Position numbers and translations under genes: made by a program
The notes under the pieces: generated by a model
Told to the model about the DNA's origin: nothing
The model's input: the letters and a program-made list of their open reading frames with translations, nothing else
Database searches by the model: none
Virus record (IMG/VR): IMGVR_UViG_3300045303_000020
Span: 1 to 37,180 of that record
Length of the DNA stretch: 37,180 nucleotides
Direction: 5' to 3' (one strand)
DNA from: a virus
In this document: positions 1 through 8,120 of the stretch, in pieces
Position numbering within the stretch: the stretch's first letter is position 1
Layout: each line of letters opens with the position of its first letter

Positions 1-127
1 CGGACCTGTTGCCGGTGTGGGATTCGCCGCTCGGGCGGCAGATGGATTCGTCGCGCACGCGGCGCGTGCAGACGCCGTTTTCCTGCTGCAGCACGAACAT
101 CTGGGAACCGATGGGGCAAGCGGTACG
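1..127. repeat. Terminal direct repeat, left copy (circular overlap)
   Basis: The first 127 bases are identical to the last 127 bases of the window. The gene reading frame passes through both copies without a break when the ends are joined. This is the signature of a circular molecule written with an overlap, and 127 matches a common assembler k-mer. A true short terminal repeat of a linear virion is less likely because the repeat sits inside a coding region. Confidence 0.93.
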
Positions 128-491
128 CGATCTTCGCGCAACGCTCGTCATCCGCGGGCAACGTGCAAGCGACGTGAAACGCTCGCCGATCAAGAGCGGC
201 ACGGTAGTGGCCGGCATCGAGTACTGGTTCCCGCTCGAGGCGTGGAGCGAGGCGGAAGTGCGGACGTTCCTCGAGGGCATGGATGTGTCGCTGCCGGAGT
301 CGTACGCGTATTTCAACTCGTCGGCGGACTGCATGACCTGCACGGCGTACCTGGGCGAGAACTTGGGCAAGGTGCGCTATCTGCGCGAGCGCTATCCGCT
401 GGTGCATGAGGTGGTGAAGGGGCGCGTGGCGCAGATCAACGCGGCGGTGCAGGCGGAAATGGACGTCATGCAGAAAGCGATGGCTGCCTAA
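1..491 (+). CDS. PP-loop PAPS/APS reductase-like enzyme, C-terminal part (continues from the right edge)
   Basis: This is the 3' part of the gene that starts at 36813; joined across the circle it encodes 243 residues, and this segment covers about residues 82-243. It carries a CC pair (residues 109-110, in FSCCSTNIWEP) and a CxxC pair (residues 191-194, CMTC). That arrangement resembles the cysteine set that binds a [4Fe-4S] cluster in assimilatory APS reductases. A GxRxxD segment (about 133-138) and a W-S-E-A-E-V segment match the C-terminal half of the PAPS reductase superfamily. The stop at 489-491 is followed at once by the next ATG. The substrate is unknown; sulfur-based modification is only a guess. 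Confidence 0.85.
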   Translation, partial: DLLPVWDSPLGRQMDSSRTRRVQTPFSCCSTNIWEPMGQAVRDLRATLVIRGQRASDVKRSPIKSGTVVAGIEYWFPLEAWSEAEVRTFLEGMDVSLPESYAYFNSSADCMTCTAYLGENLGKVRYLRERYPLVHEVVKGRVAQINAAVQAEMDVMQKAMAA

Positions 492-2420
492 ATGCCGATC
501 AATATCACGGGTGGGTATCAGACCGGGCTCGGCTACACGCCAGGCAACATCGATCTGGCGACGCAGCAGGCGGACATCGAGCGCAAGCGGCAGATCCTGC
601 AGGCGCTGATGCTGCAGTCGTTGGCGCCGGGCGGCGGCACGCAGATGGCGGGGCAGATCGCCATCAAGAATTCCAAGCTGGCGCCGCTCGCGACGCTGCT
701 GCAGGGCTACATCGCGCAGAAGGGCATGGAGGGGTTGTCCACTGAAGAGCGCGAGTTGATCCAGCGCAAGCAGCAGGAGGCCGCAGATGCGGTGACGAAA
801 GTGATGGAGGCGTCGCAACCGCAGCCGGGCACGCCGACCACGTACACGGAGCAACCTGGGCCTCCTGACGAGCAGGGCGTGCCGAGCATGACGGTCGACA
901 AGGGAACCCCGGGCGGGTTCGATATGCCGGGCTTTTCCAAGGCGTATGCCAAGGCGCAATACGCGGGCGTGGATTCGTCGCTGCTCGGCAAGATGCTCGA
1001 GCAGTTCAACCGCGGCCGGCTGCTGACGCAAATGGGCTACGGGAACATGGTTCCCGGTGCGCAACCGGGGCAGCCGTCGTTCACGCCGGGCGATGCGACC
1101 AGGGGCGCGTCGCTGTCGGTGCCTGGCGGCGGTGCTGCGCCTGCGGGCGGCACGTTCGGCGGTGGTACGGGGGGCGGCGGTGGCGGCATGGGTGGCGTGC
1201 CGGGCAATGCCGCGGCGCTGACGCTCTCCGGCGATCCGGCGCTCGAGAAGCTCGCCGCGATGATCAACGAGCGGACGAAGGATCAGAACATTCGCGAAGG
1301 CGGATCGATCGCGCAATACGATGCGAACGGCAATCCGCGCATCGTCCTGACTGCTCCGAAGTTGCAGGCCGGCACGCGTACGAACGCGCAGGGCGCCATC
1401 GAATCGATCCCCGGTGCTCTGCCTACTGCTGCGGCAATTCAGACGCAGGAGGAGGCCATCAAGGCCGGTTTCAAGCCGGTCACGATGGAGTCCGACGGGA
1501 TCAAGCAGCAGGGTTACATCGGACCGGGCGGGGTGTTCACGCCGTACCGGAAAGCGGGCGCAGTGTCGCCGGAGACGCCGCAAGGGTTCGCGCGTCAGCA
1601 GGACGCCGCGGGCAAGCCGATCGATGTTGTGGTGCCGGCTGCGGCTGGCGGTGGTGCCGGGTTCAATCGCTCGCTGTCGCCGGGAGCGGAAGCGTTCCAG
1701 AAGGATGAGGGAAGCGCGGTTTCCAAGCAGTTTGCATCGTTCCGCGACGCGGGCGATCAGGCGTCGATCGGCCGCGCGACGAATGCACAAATGCTCGACG
1801 CGCTCGACGCGTTCACGCCAGGCGCTGCGGCACCGCGGCGGCAGAAACTGGCCGAGCTGGTGCAATCGATCCCCGGCCTGAATCTCACGGCCGAATCGCC
1901 GATCGTGCAGAAGATCGCGGGCGGCGACATCAATGCGATGCAGGAGTTCGGCAAGCTTGCCTACGGCAACGCGGCGTCGCAGTTGCGCTCGACGCTGCCG
2001 GGGCAGCGCCTGACGCAGATGGAGATCCTGCAGAACTATCTGAATTCGCCGAATCCGTCGCTGCAGCGCGCGTCGATCCAGACGATGCTGGAAATGCAGG
2101 ATGGGATTTATCGCTGGTCGCAGGACCGCGTCGACGCGATGGACAAGTGGACGGGCGATCCGAAGTCGTTCGGCAACTGGTGGAACCGCAACCACCCGTT
2201 GACCGGTACTGATGGCAGCGGGCAGCCGTACGTGCCGACGTTGTCGCAAGTGAAGGAGCGGCTCGCCGCGTCGGGCAAGGGGCCGCAGCAACTGCCGGCG
2301 ATGCCCGGTGAGATTCCGCAGCCGATGCCTACGCGAATCACGGGCGACGCTGATTATGCGAAGTTGCCGAGCGGGACCATGTTTGTCGGTCCTGACGGCG
2401 TGCCACGGCGGAAGCCCTAG
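492..2420 (+). CDS. Predicted internal virion/structural protein, 642 aa
   Basis: I recognise no family. The N-terminal third is helical and Gln-rich (TQQADIERKRQILQALMLQS), followed by a Pro/Gln stretch and then a long Gly-rich linker at about residues 205-240. The C-terminal part (about 400-600) is again mostly helical. Start ATG 492 directly follows the previous TAA, and the next gene begins 2 nt after the stop. Size, composition and position between tail-hub and fibre genes fit an ejected or internal podovirus protein. That role is inferred from context; a lytic-enzyme domain hidden in it cannot be excluded. Confidence 0.6.
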   Translation: MPINITGGYQTGLGYTPGNIDLATQQADIERKRQILQALMLQSLAPGGGTQMAGQIAIKNSKLAPLATLLQGYIAQKGMEGLSTEERELIQRKQQEAADAVTKVMEASQPQPGTPTTYTEQPGPPDEQGVPSMTVDKGTPGGFDMPGFSKAYAKAQYAGVDSSLLGKMLEQFNRGRLLTQMGYGNMVPGAQPGQPSFTPGDATRGASLSVPGGGAAPAGGTFGGGTGGGGGGMGGVPGNAAALTLSGDPALEKLAAMINERTKDQNIREGGSIAQYDANGNPRIVLTAPKLQAGTRTNAQGAIESIPGALPTAAAIQTQEEAIKAGFKPVTMESDGIKQQGYIGPGGVFTPYRKAGAVSPETPQGFARQQDAAGKPIDVVVPAAAGGGAGFNRSLSPGAEAFQKDEGSAVSKQFASFRDAGDQASIGRATNAQMLDALDAFTPGAAAPRRQKLAELVQSIPGLNLTAESPIVQKIAGGDINAMQEFGKLAYGNAASQLRSTLPGQRLTQMEILQNYLNSPNPSLQRASIQTMLEMQDGIYRWSQDRVDAMDKWTGDPKSFGNWWNRNHPLTGTDGSGQPYVPTLSQVKERLAASGKGPQQLPAMPGEIPQPMPTRITGDADYAKLPSGTMFVGPDGVPRRKP

Positions 2421-2422
2421 AG

Positions 2423-4588
2423 ATGGGCTGGCAAGACGCTCCGGTCGTCGAGCAGCCGCCGCTGCGCATCGACATCTCGGGCAGCGCGGCCTCGCCGCCG
2501 CCGCAGTCTCAACCGGCGTGGATGAGTGCGCCGGCCGTGCAGGATGCGGCCTCGTTCCAGGAGCCGCCGTCGCTGTTCGAGCGCTTCGGGCACGGCACGA
2601 ACGCCGTCGTGGAAGCCGCCAAGCAACGCTACCTGATGGCGACCGATCCTGCCGCCGCAGAAGCGTACACGCGGAAGATGAACGAGGACGAGGCGTTCTA
2701 CCAGCGCGGGCGGCAGAAGCAGACCGATGCCGAGAACGCCGCGAACCCCGGCCTTGCAATGGTCCGCCAGCGGTACGGCGGGAGCGATATACCGTCCGAA
2801 TTGGGCTCGGCGGCGATGCTCTCGCCGGCGATGCTCCTGCCGGGTGGCCCGGTGGCCGCTGGCATTACGCAAGGCGGCATCGGTGGCTTCTTCCAGCCGA
2901 GCAAAGACGCGTCGTGGTGGGACGTCGCGAAGAATACTGCTGTCGGCGCAGGGATCGGCGGGGTTCTGGGTTCCGCCAGCAGGGGCACTCCGGCGCCGGC
3001 CAGACTCACTCCTGAGCAGCAGGCGCGCGTCGATGCGATGCGGGCGGTCGGGATCGACAATCCGCCGCTGCCGGCGGTCACGCGCTCGCCGCAGGATTGG
3101 TACAACTACGTCGAGCTGGGCAAGAAGGAGGGCCGGGCGAAGGACGTGTACACGACCGCCGAGGAAGGCATCAACAAGACGCTTTCCGAGGTGCTGCCGT
3201 CGCTGGGTGGCGATGCCACTCCGACGCTGACGGGCGTGCTTCCGACGCTGCGCACGAAGCCGGCAACGCCCTACGCCAACGCGGAGCAGGCGCGGCAGTC
3301 GGTGGCTGCGTACGAGGCCGACGCGCGCAACGTCGCGAGCGGCACTTATGAAGCGGCAGCGAAGGCGCCAGGGTCGGAAGCGTCATTCCCCGCCGAGCCG
3401 TTCTTCAAGCGCATCGAGTCTGTCGTCAATGACTTCGAGGACGCGATCCCTGGCGCGGTGATGACCCGGCTGCGCCAGTTGAAGGCCGGCATGGACATGT
3501 CGCGCGGCGTCGAAACGCCCGGCACGGTCCCGCGCGACTTCACGATCGCGGAAGCGACGAAGCTCTACCAGCTCATCAACGACCGCATGAGCACTGGACC
3601 GGCGGCAGCCGCCGGGCGCGCGATGAAGAGCGCCCTGGCCGACGTGGGTGAAAGCGCCGCGGGTCCGACGGTGCCGCAAGCCGGCAACGTGGCGATGCAG
3701 CTCTTCAAGGACGCCACCTCGCAATGGCGGACGATGAAGCAGACGCTTGAGCCCGCGCCGCTGGCGAAGCTCGCCGATACTGCGGAAGCGCATCCTGACT
3801 TCTACCCGCGGCTGTTCACGTCGGGCAAGCCGGAAGAGATCGTCGCACTGCGGAAGTTTCTGCAGGAGAACAATCCGGCCGCGGCCAGCGGAATGCGTGA
3901 CGCGTTGCTGGGTCACTTGCAGGACGCGGCCACCAAGAGCGGCAGTTTCGACGCCTTTGCGATGAACGATGCGATCAAGCGCGTCGGTTCGGAGCGCCTG
4001 GCGGCGGTACTTGATGCGCAGGAGATCGGGCATCTGACAGCACTGGTGCAGACCGGGATGCGCGAGTCGGTACTTAACTCGCTGCGCTCGGCGGCGATGC
4101 AACAGAACGGTCGCTTCTCCGGCGTGATGCTCGGCAGGGCAATGGACCGCATCGGTCCCGAGCGTTTGCGTGCCGTGCTGTCGCCGGCCGATCTGGCGAC
4201 GCTGCAGAATCTGCGCGTTGCATCGCACGCGCTCACGGTCGAGCCCAATCTCGCGAACGTCAACCGCTCCAACACCGGCTCGACACTCGGCAACATGCTG
4301 CAGCGCTTCCACGTAGGGCCGATGGCGGGTGCCGGGCTCGGTGCGCTGTTCGGGCCGCACACGGGGCTGCCGCAGTTCGTGCCGGAGATGGCGGGGGCAG
4401 CTCTTGGCGCGATCGGCGAGCGATTCGGAGCCAACGCGGCCGGGCGCCGGATGCAGGGCATGGTCAATCCCGATCTGCAGGCGCTAGCGCGCTCGCAACA
4501 ACCGCAGGCGTCGATGCTTGCGCAACTGCTGACGCAACAGCGCACGCCGATGCAACGCGCGTTGCCGATGCTGGGGCTGGGTTTCTAG
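2423..4588 (+). CDS. Predicted internal virion/ejection protein, 721 aa
   Basis: No catalytic motif is recognised. The protein begins with a Pro/Ala-rich segment, then has a hydrophobic Gly/Ala-rich stretch at about residues 130-190 and a long helical, Ala/Arg/Leu-rich middle. Near the C-terminus (about 630-670) there is a second Gly/Ala hydrophobic stretch (GPMAGAGLGALFGPH...). Such amphipathic regions are common in podovirus proteins that are ejected with DNA and form a trans-envelope channel. It is the largest protein after the portal and sits directly before the tail fibre array. Function is inferred from size, composition and place. Confidence 0.6.
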   Translation: MGWQDAPVVEQPPLRIDISGSAASPPPQSQPAWMSAPAVQDAASFQEPPSLFERFGHGTNAVVEAAKQRYLMATDPAAAEAYTRKMNEDEAFYQRGRQKQTDAENAANPGLAMVRQRYGGSDIPSELGSAAMLSPAMLLPGGPVAAGITQGGIGGFFQPSKDASWWDVAKNTAVGAGIGGVLGSASRGTPAPARLTPEQQARVDAMRAVGIDNPPLPAVTRSPQDWYNYVELGKKEGRAKDVYTTAEEGINKTLSEVLPSLGGDATPTLTGVLPTLRTKPATPYANAEQARQSVAAYEADARNVASGTYEAAAKAPGSEASFPAEPFFKRIESVVNDFEDAIPGAVMTRLRQLKAGMDMSRGVETPGTVPRDFTIAEATKLYQLINDRMSTGPAAAAGRAMKSALADVGESAAGPTVPQAGNVAMQLFKDATSQWRTMKQTLEPAPLAKLADTAEAHPDFYPRLFTSGKPEEIVALRKFLQENNPAAASGMRDALLGHLQDAATKSGSFDAFAMNDAIKRVGSERLAAVLDAQEIGHLTALVQTGMRESVLNSLRSAAMQQNGRFSGVMLGRAMDRIGPERLRAVLSPADLATLQNLRVASHALTVEPNLANVNRSNTGSTLGNMLQRFHVGPMAGAGLGALFGPHTGLPQFVPEMAGAALGAIGERFGANAAGRRMQGMVNPDLQALARSQQPQASMLAQLLTQQRTPMQRALPMLGLGF

Positions 4589-4707
4589 CCGCGCTCGCGA
4601 AACAGGAACGTCTTGACGCGACTATCGGGAATTAACTTGAACAGAATCCACACAAGCGGGCGCACGACGAGGAAGTAGAACACCGGAATCAGCGCAACGG
4701 ACTCCAT
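4585..4707 (-). CDS. Candidate 40-aa single-span membrane microprotein, antisense in the tail region
   Basis: On the minus strand an ATG at 4707 opens a 40-codon frame that fills almost the whole gap between two plus-strand genes. The product has one strong hydrophobic segment at about residues 4-26 (VALIPVFYFLVVRPLVWILF and on) followed by a basic tail ending FLFRERG. An AGGA Shine-Dalgarno lies 7 nt before the ATG. Its stop overlaps the stop of the upstream plus-strand gene. No other minus-strand gene is credible in the late module. It could be a superinfection or lysis-related membrane peptide, or chance; no promoter was identified. Confidence 0.45.
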   Translation of the reverse strand: MESVALIPVFYFLVVRPLVWILFKLIPDSRVKTFLFRERG

Positions 4708-4721
4708 AGGGAAATCCTAGC

Positions 4722-5696
4722 ATGGCTTTCAACGGATCAGGTACGTTCAACCGGCTCTATAGCTGGGTCCAAGACGCGGCGAACGGTATCAATATCGACG
4801 CGACCCGCAGCGACAACGAGCTGAACGGGTTTGCGACCGGACTCTCGAATTGTGTCACGCGCGACGGGCAGTCGCCGTTCCTCGCGAACATTCCCGCCGG
4901 TGGCTTCAAGATCACCGGCCTGGGCACGCCGACATCGACCGGCGACGCGGCGACGTACGAGTTCGTCAACACGACCGCCGCGAACGAGTGGAAGCTCGAG
5001 TCGAACACGGTCGCCTATATCGGGCCGACGTCGTTCCGCGTGCTGGGTGGCGACTACACGGCAACCTATCACGTCGGGCGACGGGTCAAGATCGTCAATA
5101 ACACCGGTGCGACGACAAGCTACGGGACGATCTTCACATCGGTGTTTCCGGGCACGGGCGGCTTCCTGACGGACACGGTGATTGGCGTCGCACTAGATGC
5201 CGGCGCGTCGCTCGTCTCGACGGTGACGGCGGTGAGTTACGGGCTGCTGTCGTACACGAATCCCTCGTATCTCGATCCGCGCTCGGTGGTGCTGGCGGTG
5301 CCGACAGGAAACGGTGTAGCAACGAACGTCGCGGCAACGAAAGTGTCGCTGGGCTCCGAGATTATCGACAGCCAGAGCGAATTCGCGGCGAGCCGGTTCA
5401 CGGCGTTGCATCCTGGCTACTACCTGGTGAGCGGCGGCGTTTCGGTCATCGCGGCCTCGGGTGGCAATGCGATCGCCTACGTCTACAAGACCGGCGTCGC
5501 GTACTGCGAGATCGGCAAGGTGCTGCAGTCGTCCGCAGGCTTCCAGTTCGTGCCGATTCCGACGACGCCCGTGCTGCTCGCGAAGGGCGATTACCTCGAG
5601 CTGTTCTTCCAGTGCTCGGTGGCGGCGCTCATTGAAAGCACGGGCACCGGCTCGGCGCCCTACGACACGACGTTCGCGGTGACGCGCCTTGCGTGA
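4722..5696 (+). CDS. Tail fibre protein with probable C1q/TNF-like C-terminal head, 324 aa
   Basis: The N-terminus (MAFNGSGTFNRLYSWVQDA, then NGFATGLSNC and a GFKITGLGTP segment) matches the particle-attachment region of many podovirus tail fibres. The C-terminal 135 residues alternate beta-strand-like segments with GYYLVSGGVS, AYVYKTG and KGDYLELFFQ, a pattern typical of C1q/TNF-like trimeric heads. The protein probably joins the tail and binds a host surface receptor. A start at ATG 4722 is supported by AGGGA 9 nt upstream. It is the first of five consecutive fibre or adhesin genes. Confidence 0.75.
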   Translation: MAFNGSGTFNRLYSWVQDAANGINIDATRSDNELNGFATGLSNCVTRDGQSPFLANIPAGGFKITGLGTPTSTGDAATYEFVNTTAANEWKLESNTVAYIGPTSFRVLGGDYTATYHVGRRVKIVNNTGATTSYGTIFTSVFPGTGGFLTDTVIGVALDAGASLVSTVTAVSYGLLSYTNPSYLDPRSVVLAVPTGNGVATNVAATKVSLGSEIIDSQSEFAASRFTALHPGYYLVSGGVSVIAASGGNAIAYVYKTGVAYCEIGKVLQSSAGFQFVPIPTTPVLLAKGDYLELFFQCSVAALIESTGTGSAPYDTTFAVTRLA

Positions 5697-6046
5697 TGGA
5701 GGGGGCACTCAAGCCGTTGGTCGCAACGCAGTTCCTCACGAACAGCGCAGCAACCTATTACACGGTGCCGCAGGCGCTCGCCAATTCGATTGCGATTCCC
5801 GAGATGTTCGTGTGGTGCAACACGGACAGCAGCGCACACACGATCACGATTCACAACGTCCCGAGCGGCGGGTCGGCGAGTTCGAGCAACAAGATATTCG
5901 CCGCGGCGTCGATCCCAGCGAATACGACGTGGATTGGCCGCTATCCCGGTGGGGCGTTCGTGATGCCGGGCGGCGGCACGCTGCAGGCGCTTGCCGATGC
6001 GAATAGCGTGGTGACACTCACGGTCGGCGGGCGCGAGTTCCAGTAA
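5696..6046 (+). CDS. Small beta-rich tail accessory protein, 116 aa
   Basis: This gene starts in a TGATG overlap with the fibre gene; an in-frame GTG at 5693 would add one residue. The product is rich in Ser, Thr, Ala and Asn and reads as short strands (ATYYTVPQAL, TITIHNVPSG, VVTLTVGGREF). This resembles a small fibre-associated beta-sandwich or chaperone-like subunit. It ends in TAATG with the next fibre gene. The family is not recognised, and the tail role rests on its position. Confidence 0.6.
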   Translation: MEGALKPLVATQFLTNSAATYYTVPQALANSIAIPEMFVWCNTDSSAHTITIHNVPSGGSASSSNKIFAAASIPANTTWIGRYPGGAFVMPGGGTLQALADANSVVTLTVGGREFQ

Positions 6047-7311
6047 TGGCCGTCGACAGCACGGGAACCACGATCCCGAGCGGGCTCGACGTCTACCCGC
6101 CGATCGCCGGCGGTGGCGGGGGCGGTGGTGGTTCGGTCACGTCGGTCACGGCCGGCGATGAATCCATCATCATCGGCGGGACTGCAACCGATCCGACAGT
6201 TCGTGCGAACACGACGAAAACGGCAGTCGCCTCGCAGGCGCTGACGGGTGGGGATTGGGTGACGGTGTACGACAACGCCGGCACGCCGACGGTACGAAAA
6301 GCCGATTGGACGCTCGGGCAGGCCGGCGAGTGCAACGGCTACGTTGCAGCGAATGTCGCGAATGGTGGAACCGCGACGGTATTCATCTCCGGGATCAATG
6401 CGCACGTCTCCGGCATGGTCACGGGCGATGTGTGGCTGGCCGGTACGGGCCTCGGCACGAACACGGCGCCTGCAAGTACCGCGGGGAACATCTCGCAGCG
6501 CATCGGGCGGGCTCTGTCCGCCACAGCTGTCGGAATCGAATTCGAGCCGGCGATGCTGATTTCGACGCCTAGCACACCGTCCTCCGGTGGCGTCATGCAA
6601 TCGCAGGAGTTCACCGCAAGCGGCACGTTCACGGTGCCCACTGGCGTCAAGGCGGTATGGCTGACGATGGTCGGCGGTGGCGGCGGCGGGTACGGGACCG
6701 GGGCAACGGCTGCTGCCGGTAGTGGTGGCGGCGCGGGTGAATTGCTGGAAGGGCAGCTCGTTCCAACGGTGCCCGGAGCCGCGATAACGGTCACGGTGGG
6801 CACGGGCGGTACAGGCGGCGCATCCGGCGCGCATGTCGGGGTCGATGGTGGCACGACATCATTCGGCCCGGTGTGGAAGGTCTTAGGGGGCGGTGGTGGA
6901 CAGGGCACGTCGGCTGGGCCTGCCGGTGCAGGCGGTGGCATTCGCGGTGCGGCGGGCGGTGTATCGGGCGGCGGTGCGGGCATTCTCGGCACGGCAGAGA
7001 CTCCTACGGCGTTCGGTGGATCGAGTGGCGGGGTAGGTAGCGCAGGCGGTACGGGTGGCGCTGGCGGCGGTTCTGCGGGCCTGCTCGCGGGCGGTGCCGG
7101 TGGTGTGCTGGCAAGCGCCAAAGCGGGCGGCGGCGGCGGTGCGGCTACGCGCTGGGGTGTAGGTGGCGCGGGCGGCAACGGTGAAGTTGCTGGATCGAAC
7201 GCGCCTGCGGGCTCTTACGGCGCGGGCGGTGGTGGTGCGGGTGGTTCTGCCACGGGCAAGGCAGGCGGCAATGGGCTCGACGGCTACGTTCTCGTGGTGT
7301 GGGTCGGCTGA
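6046..7311 (+). CDS. Glycine-rich tail adhesin 1, 421 aa
   Basis: The N-terminal part has a run of eight Gly followed by SVTSVTAGDESIIIGG, a motif common in tail fibre linkers. From residue about 185 the sequence QEFTASGTFTVPTGVKAVW leads into a long Gly-rich domain with repeated GGGGG, GAGGG and GTGG segments. This is the glycine-rich domain of phage adhesins; in S16-type gp38 adhesins similar sequences form packed polyglycine II helices whose loops bind receptors. The protein probably serves as a host-range determinant. It overlaps both neighbours by one base (TAATG, TGATG). Confidence 0.72.
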   Translation: MAVDSTGTTIPSGLDVYPPIAGGGGGGGGSVTSVTAGDESIIIGGTATDPTVRANTTKTAVASQALTGGDWVTVYDNAGTPTVRKADWTLGQAGECNGYVAANVANGGTATVFISGINAHVSGMVTGDVWLAGTGLGTNTAPASTAGNISQRIGRALSATAVGIEFEPAMLISTPSTPSSGGVMQSQEFTASGTFTVPTGVKAVWLTMVGGGGGGYGTGATAAAGSGGGAGELLEGQLVPTVPGAAITVTVGTGGTGGASGAHVGVDGGTTSFGPVWKVLGGGGGQGTSAGPAGAGGGIRGAAGGVSGGGAGILGTAETPTAFGGSSGGVGSAGGTGGAGGGSAGLLAGGAGGVLASAKAGGGGGAATRWGVGGAGGNGEVAGSNAPAGSYGAGGGGAGGSATGKAGGNGLDGYVLVVWVG

Positions 7312-8120
7312 TGCCAACGCGCAGCCAAGTATTCATCGCATCCGGCACGTTTGTTGTTCCAGCCGGTGTGTCGCATGTCCTGGTCAACATCATCGCCGGC
7401 GGCGGTGGTGGCGCAAGGGCGCAATTTGCCGAAGGCGGCAACGGCGGCGGATCGGGTGCGTTTCGGCTCAACTGCGGACTAAACGTCACGCCGCTAGCGT
7501 CGATTGCTGTGACGATTGGCGCGGGCGGTCTTGGCGGGACATCGCCGAATATTACTGACCTCGGCCCGCAGCCGGGAACGAATGGCGGCGCGTCCTCATT
7601 TGGGACGAGTCTACAAGTGTCGGGTGGGCTTGGCGGGACGGCGGCGGCAGGAAGCGGCGGCACTGGGGGCGGGGAATCAGGCGGCGCGGCGGGGGTTTAT
7701 GTCGGTTCCGGTCCCGCAACCGTTGCGAACGCGGGAAGTGCTGGAACGCTAGATACACCTCATGCGACAGGCGGCAGCGGTGCGGGTGCGGGCGGCGGAT
7801 CAACCACGCCATCCGGGGTCGGGATGCAAGGCGGTCCCGGAGGCCCAGCGGTAAACGCGAACGCGGGTGCTGCGGGTGGGACCGCCAACGCCAGCGGATC
7901 GGGCGGGGGCGGCGGTGCCGGAGCTTCGTCGCCGTGGGGTGCGGGTGGCATCGGCGGGAACGGCGGAGCCTCGACCGGCGTGCTTACGAATGGATCGTCG
8001 CCTACTGCTACTGCGTTCGGTGCAGCGGGCGGGGGTGGCGGTAGTTTCGGCTCAGGCAATCACTCCAACGGGGCGGATGGCATGGCGGGGTATTGCGAAG
8101 TGTTCTGGACGGCTCCATGA
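7311..8120 (+). CDS. Glycine-rich tail adhesin 2, 269 aa (paralogue of the preceding gene)
   Basis: The sequence starts SQVFIASGTFVVPAGVSHVL, clearly paralogous to the SQEFTASGTFTVP segment of the upstream adhesin, and then continues as Gly-rich repeats to the end. It lacks the N-terminal linker part of the first copy, so it looks like a second copy of the Gly-rich head alone. ATG 7311 in a TGATG overlap is preferred over an upstream in-frame GTG at 7299. The end shares ATGA with the next fibre gene. A receptor-binding or fibre-tip role is inferred from the family. Confidence 0.7.
   Translation: MPTRSQVFIASGTFVVPAGVSHVLVNIIAGGGGGARAQFAEGGNGGGSGAFRLNCGLNVTPLASIAVTIGAGGLGGTSPNITDLGPQPGTNGGASSFGTSLQVSGGLGGTAAAGSGGTGGGESGGAAGVYVGSGPATVANAGSAGTLDTPHATGGSGAGAGGGSTTPSGVGMQGGPGGPAVNANAGAAGGTANASGSGGGGGAGASSPWGAGGIGGNGGASTGVLTNGSSPTATAFGAAGGGGGSFGSGNHSNGADGMAGYCEVFWTAP

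Noticed and set aside
3383-4360. A 325-codon open frame on the minus strand opposite the 721-aa gene
   Set aside because: It is an antisense shadow of a high-GC gene: Arg/His-rich, no ribosome site, no recognisable domain.
6600-8100. Dense G-rich repeats that look like a CRISPR or satellite array
   Set aside because: They are irregular Gly codon runs of two adhesin genes, in frame throughout, without spacer-repeat order.
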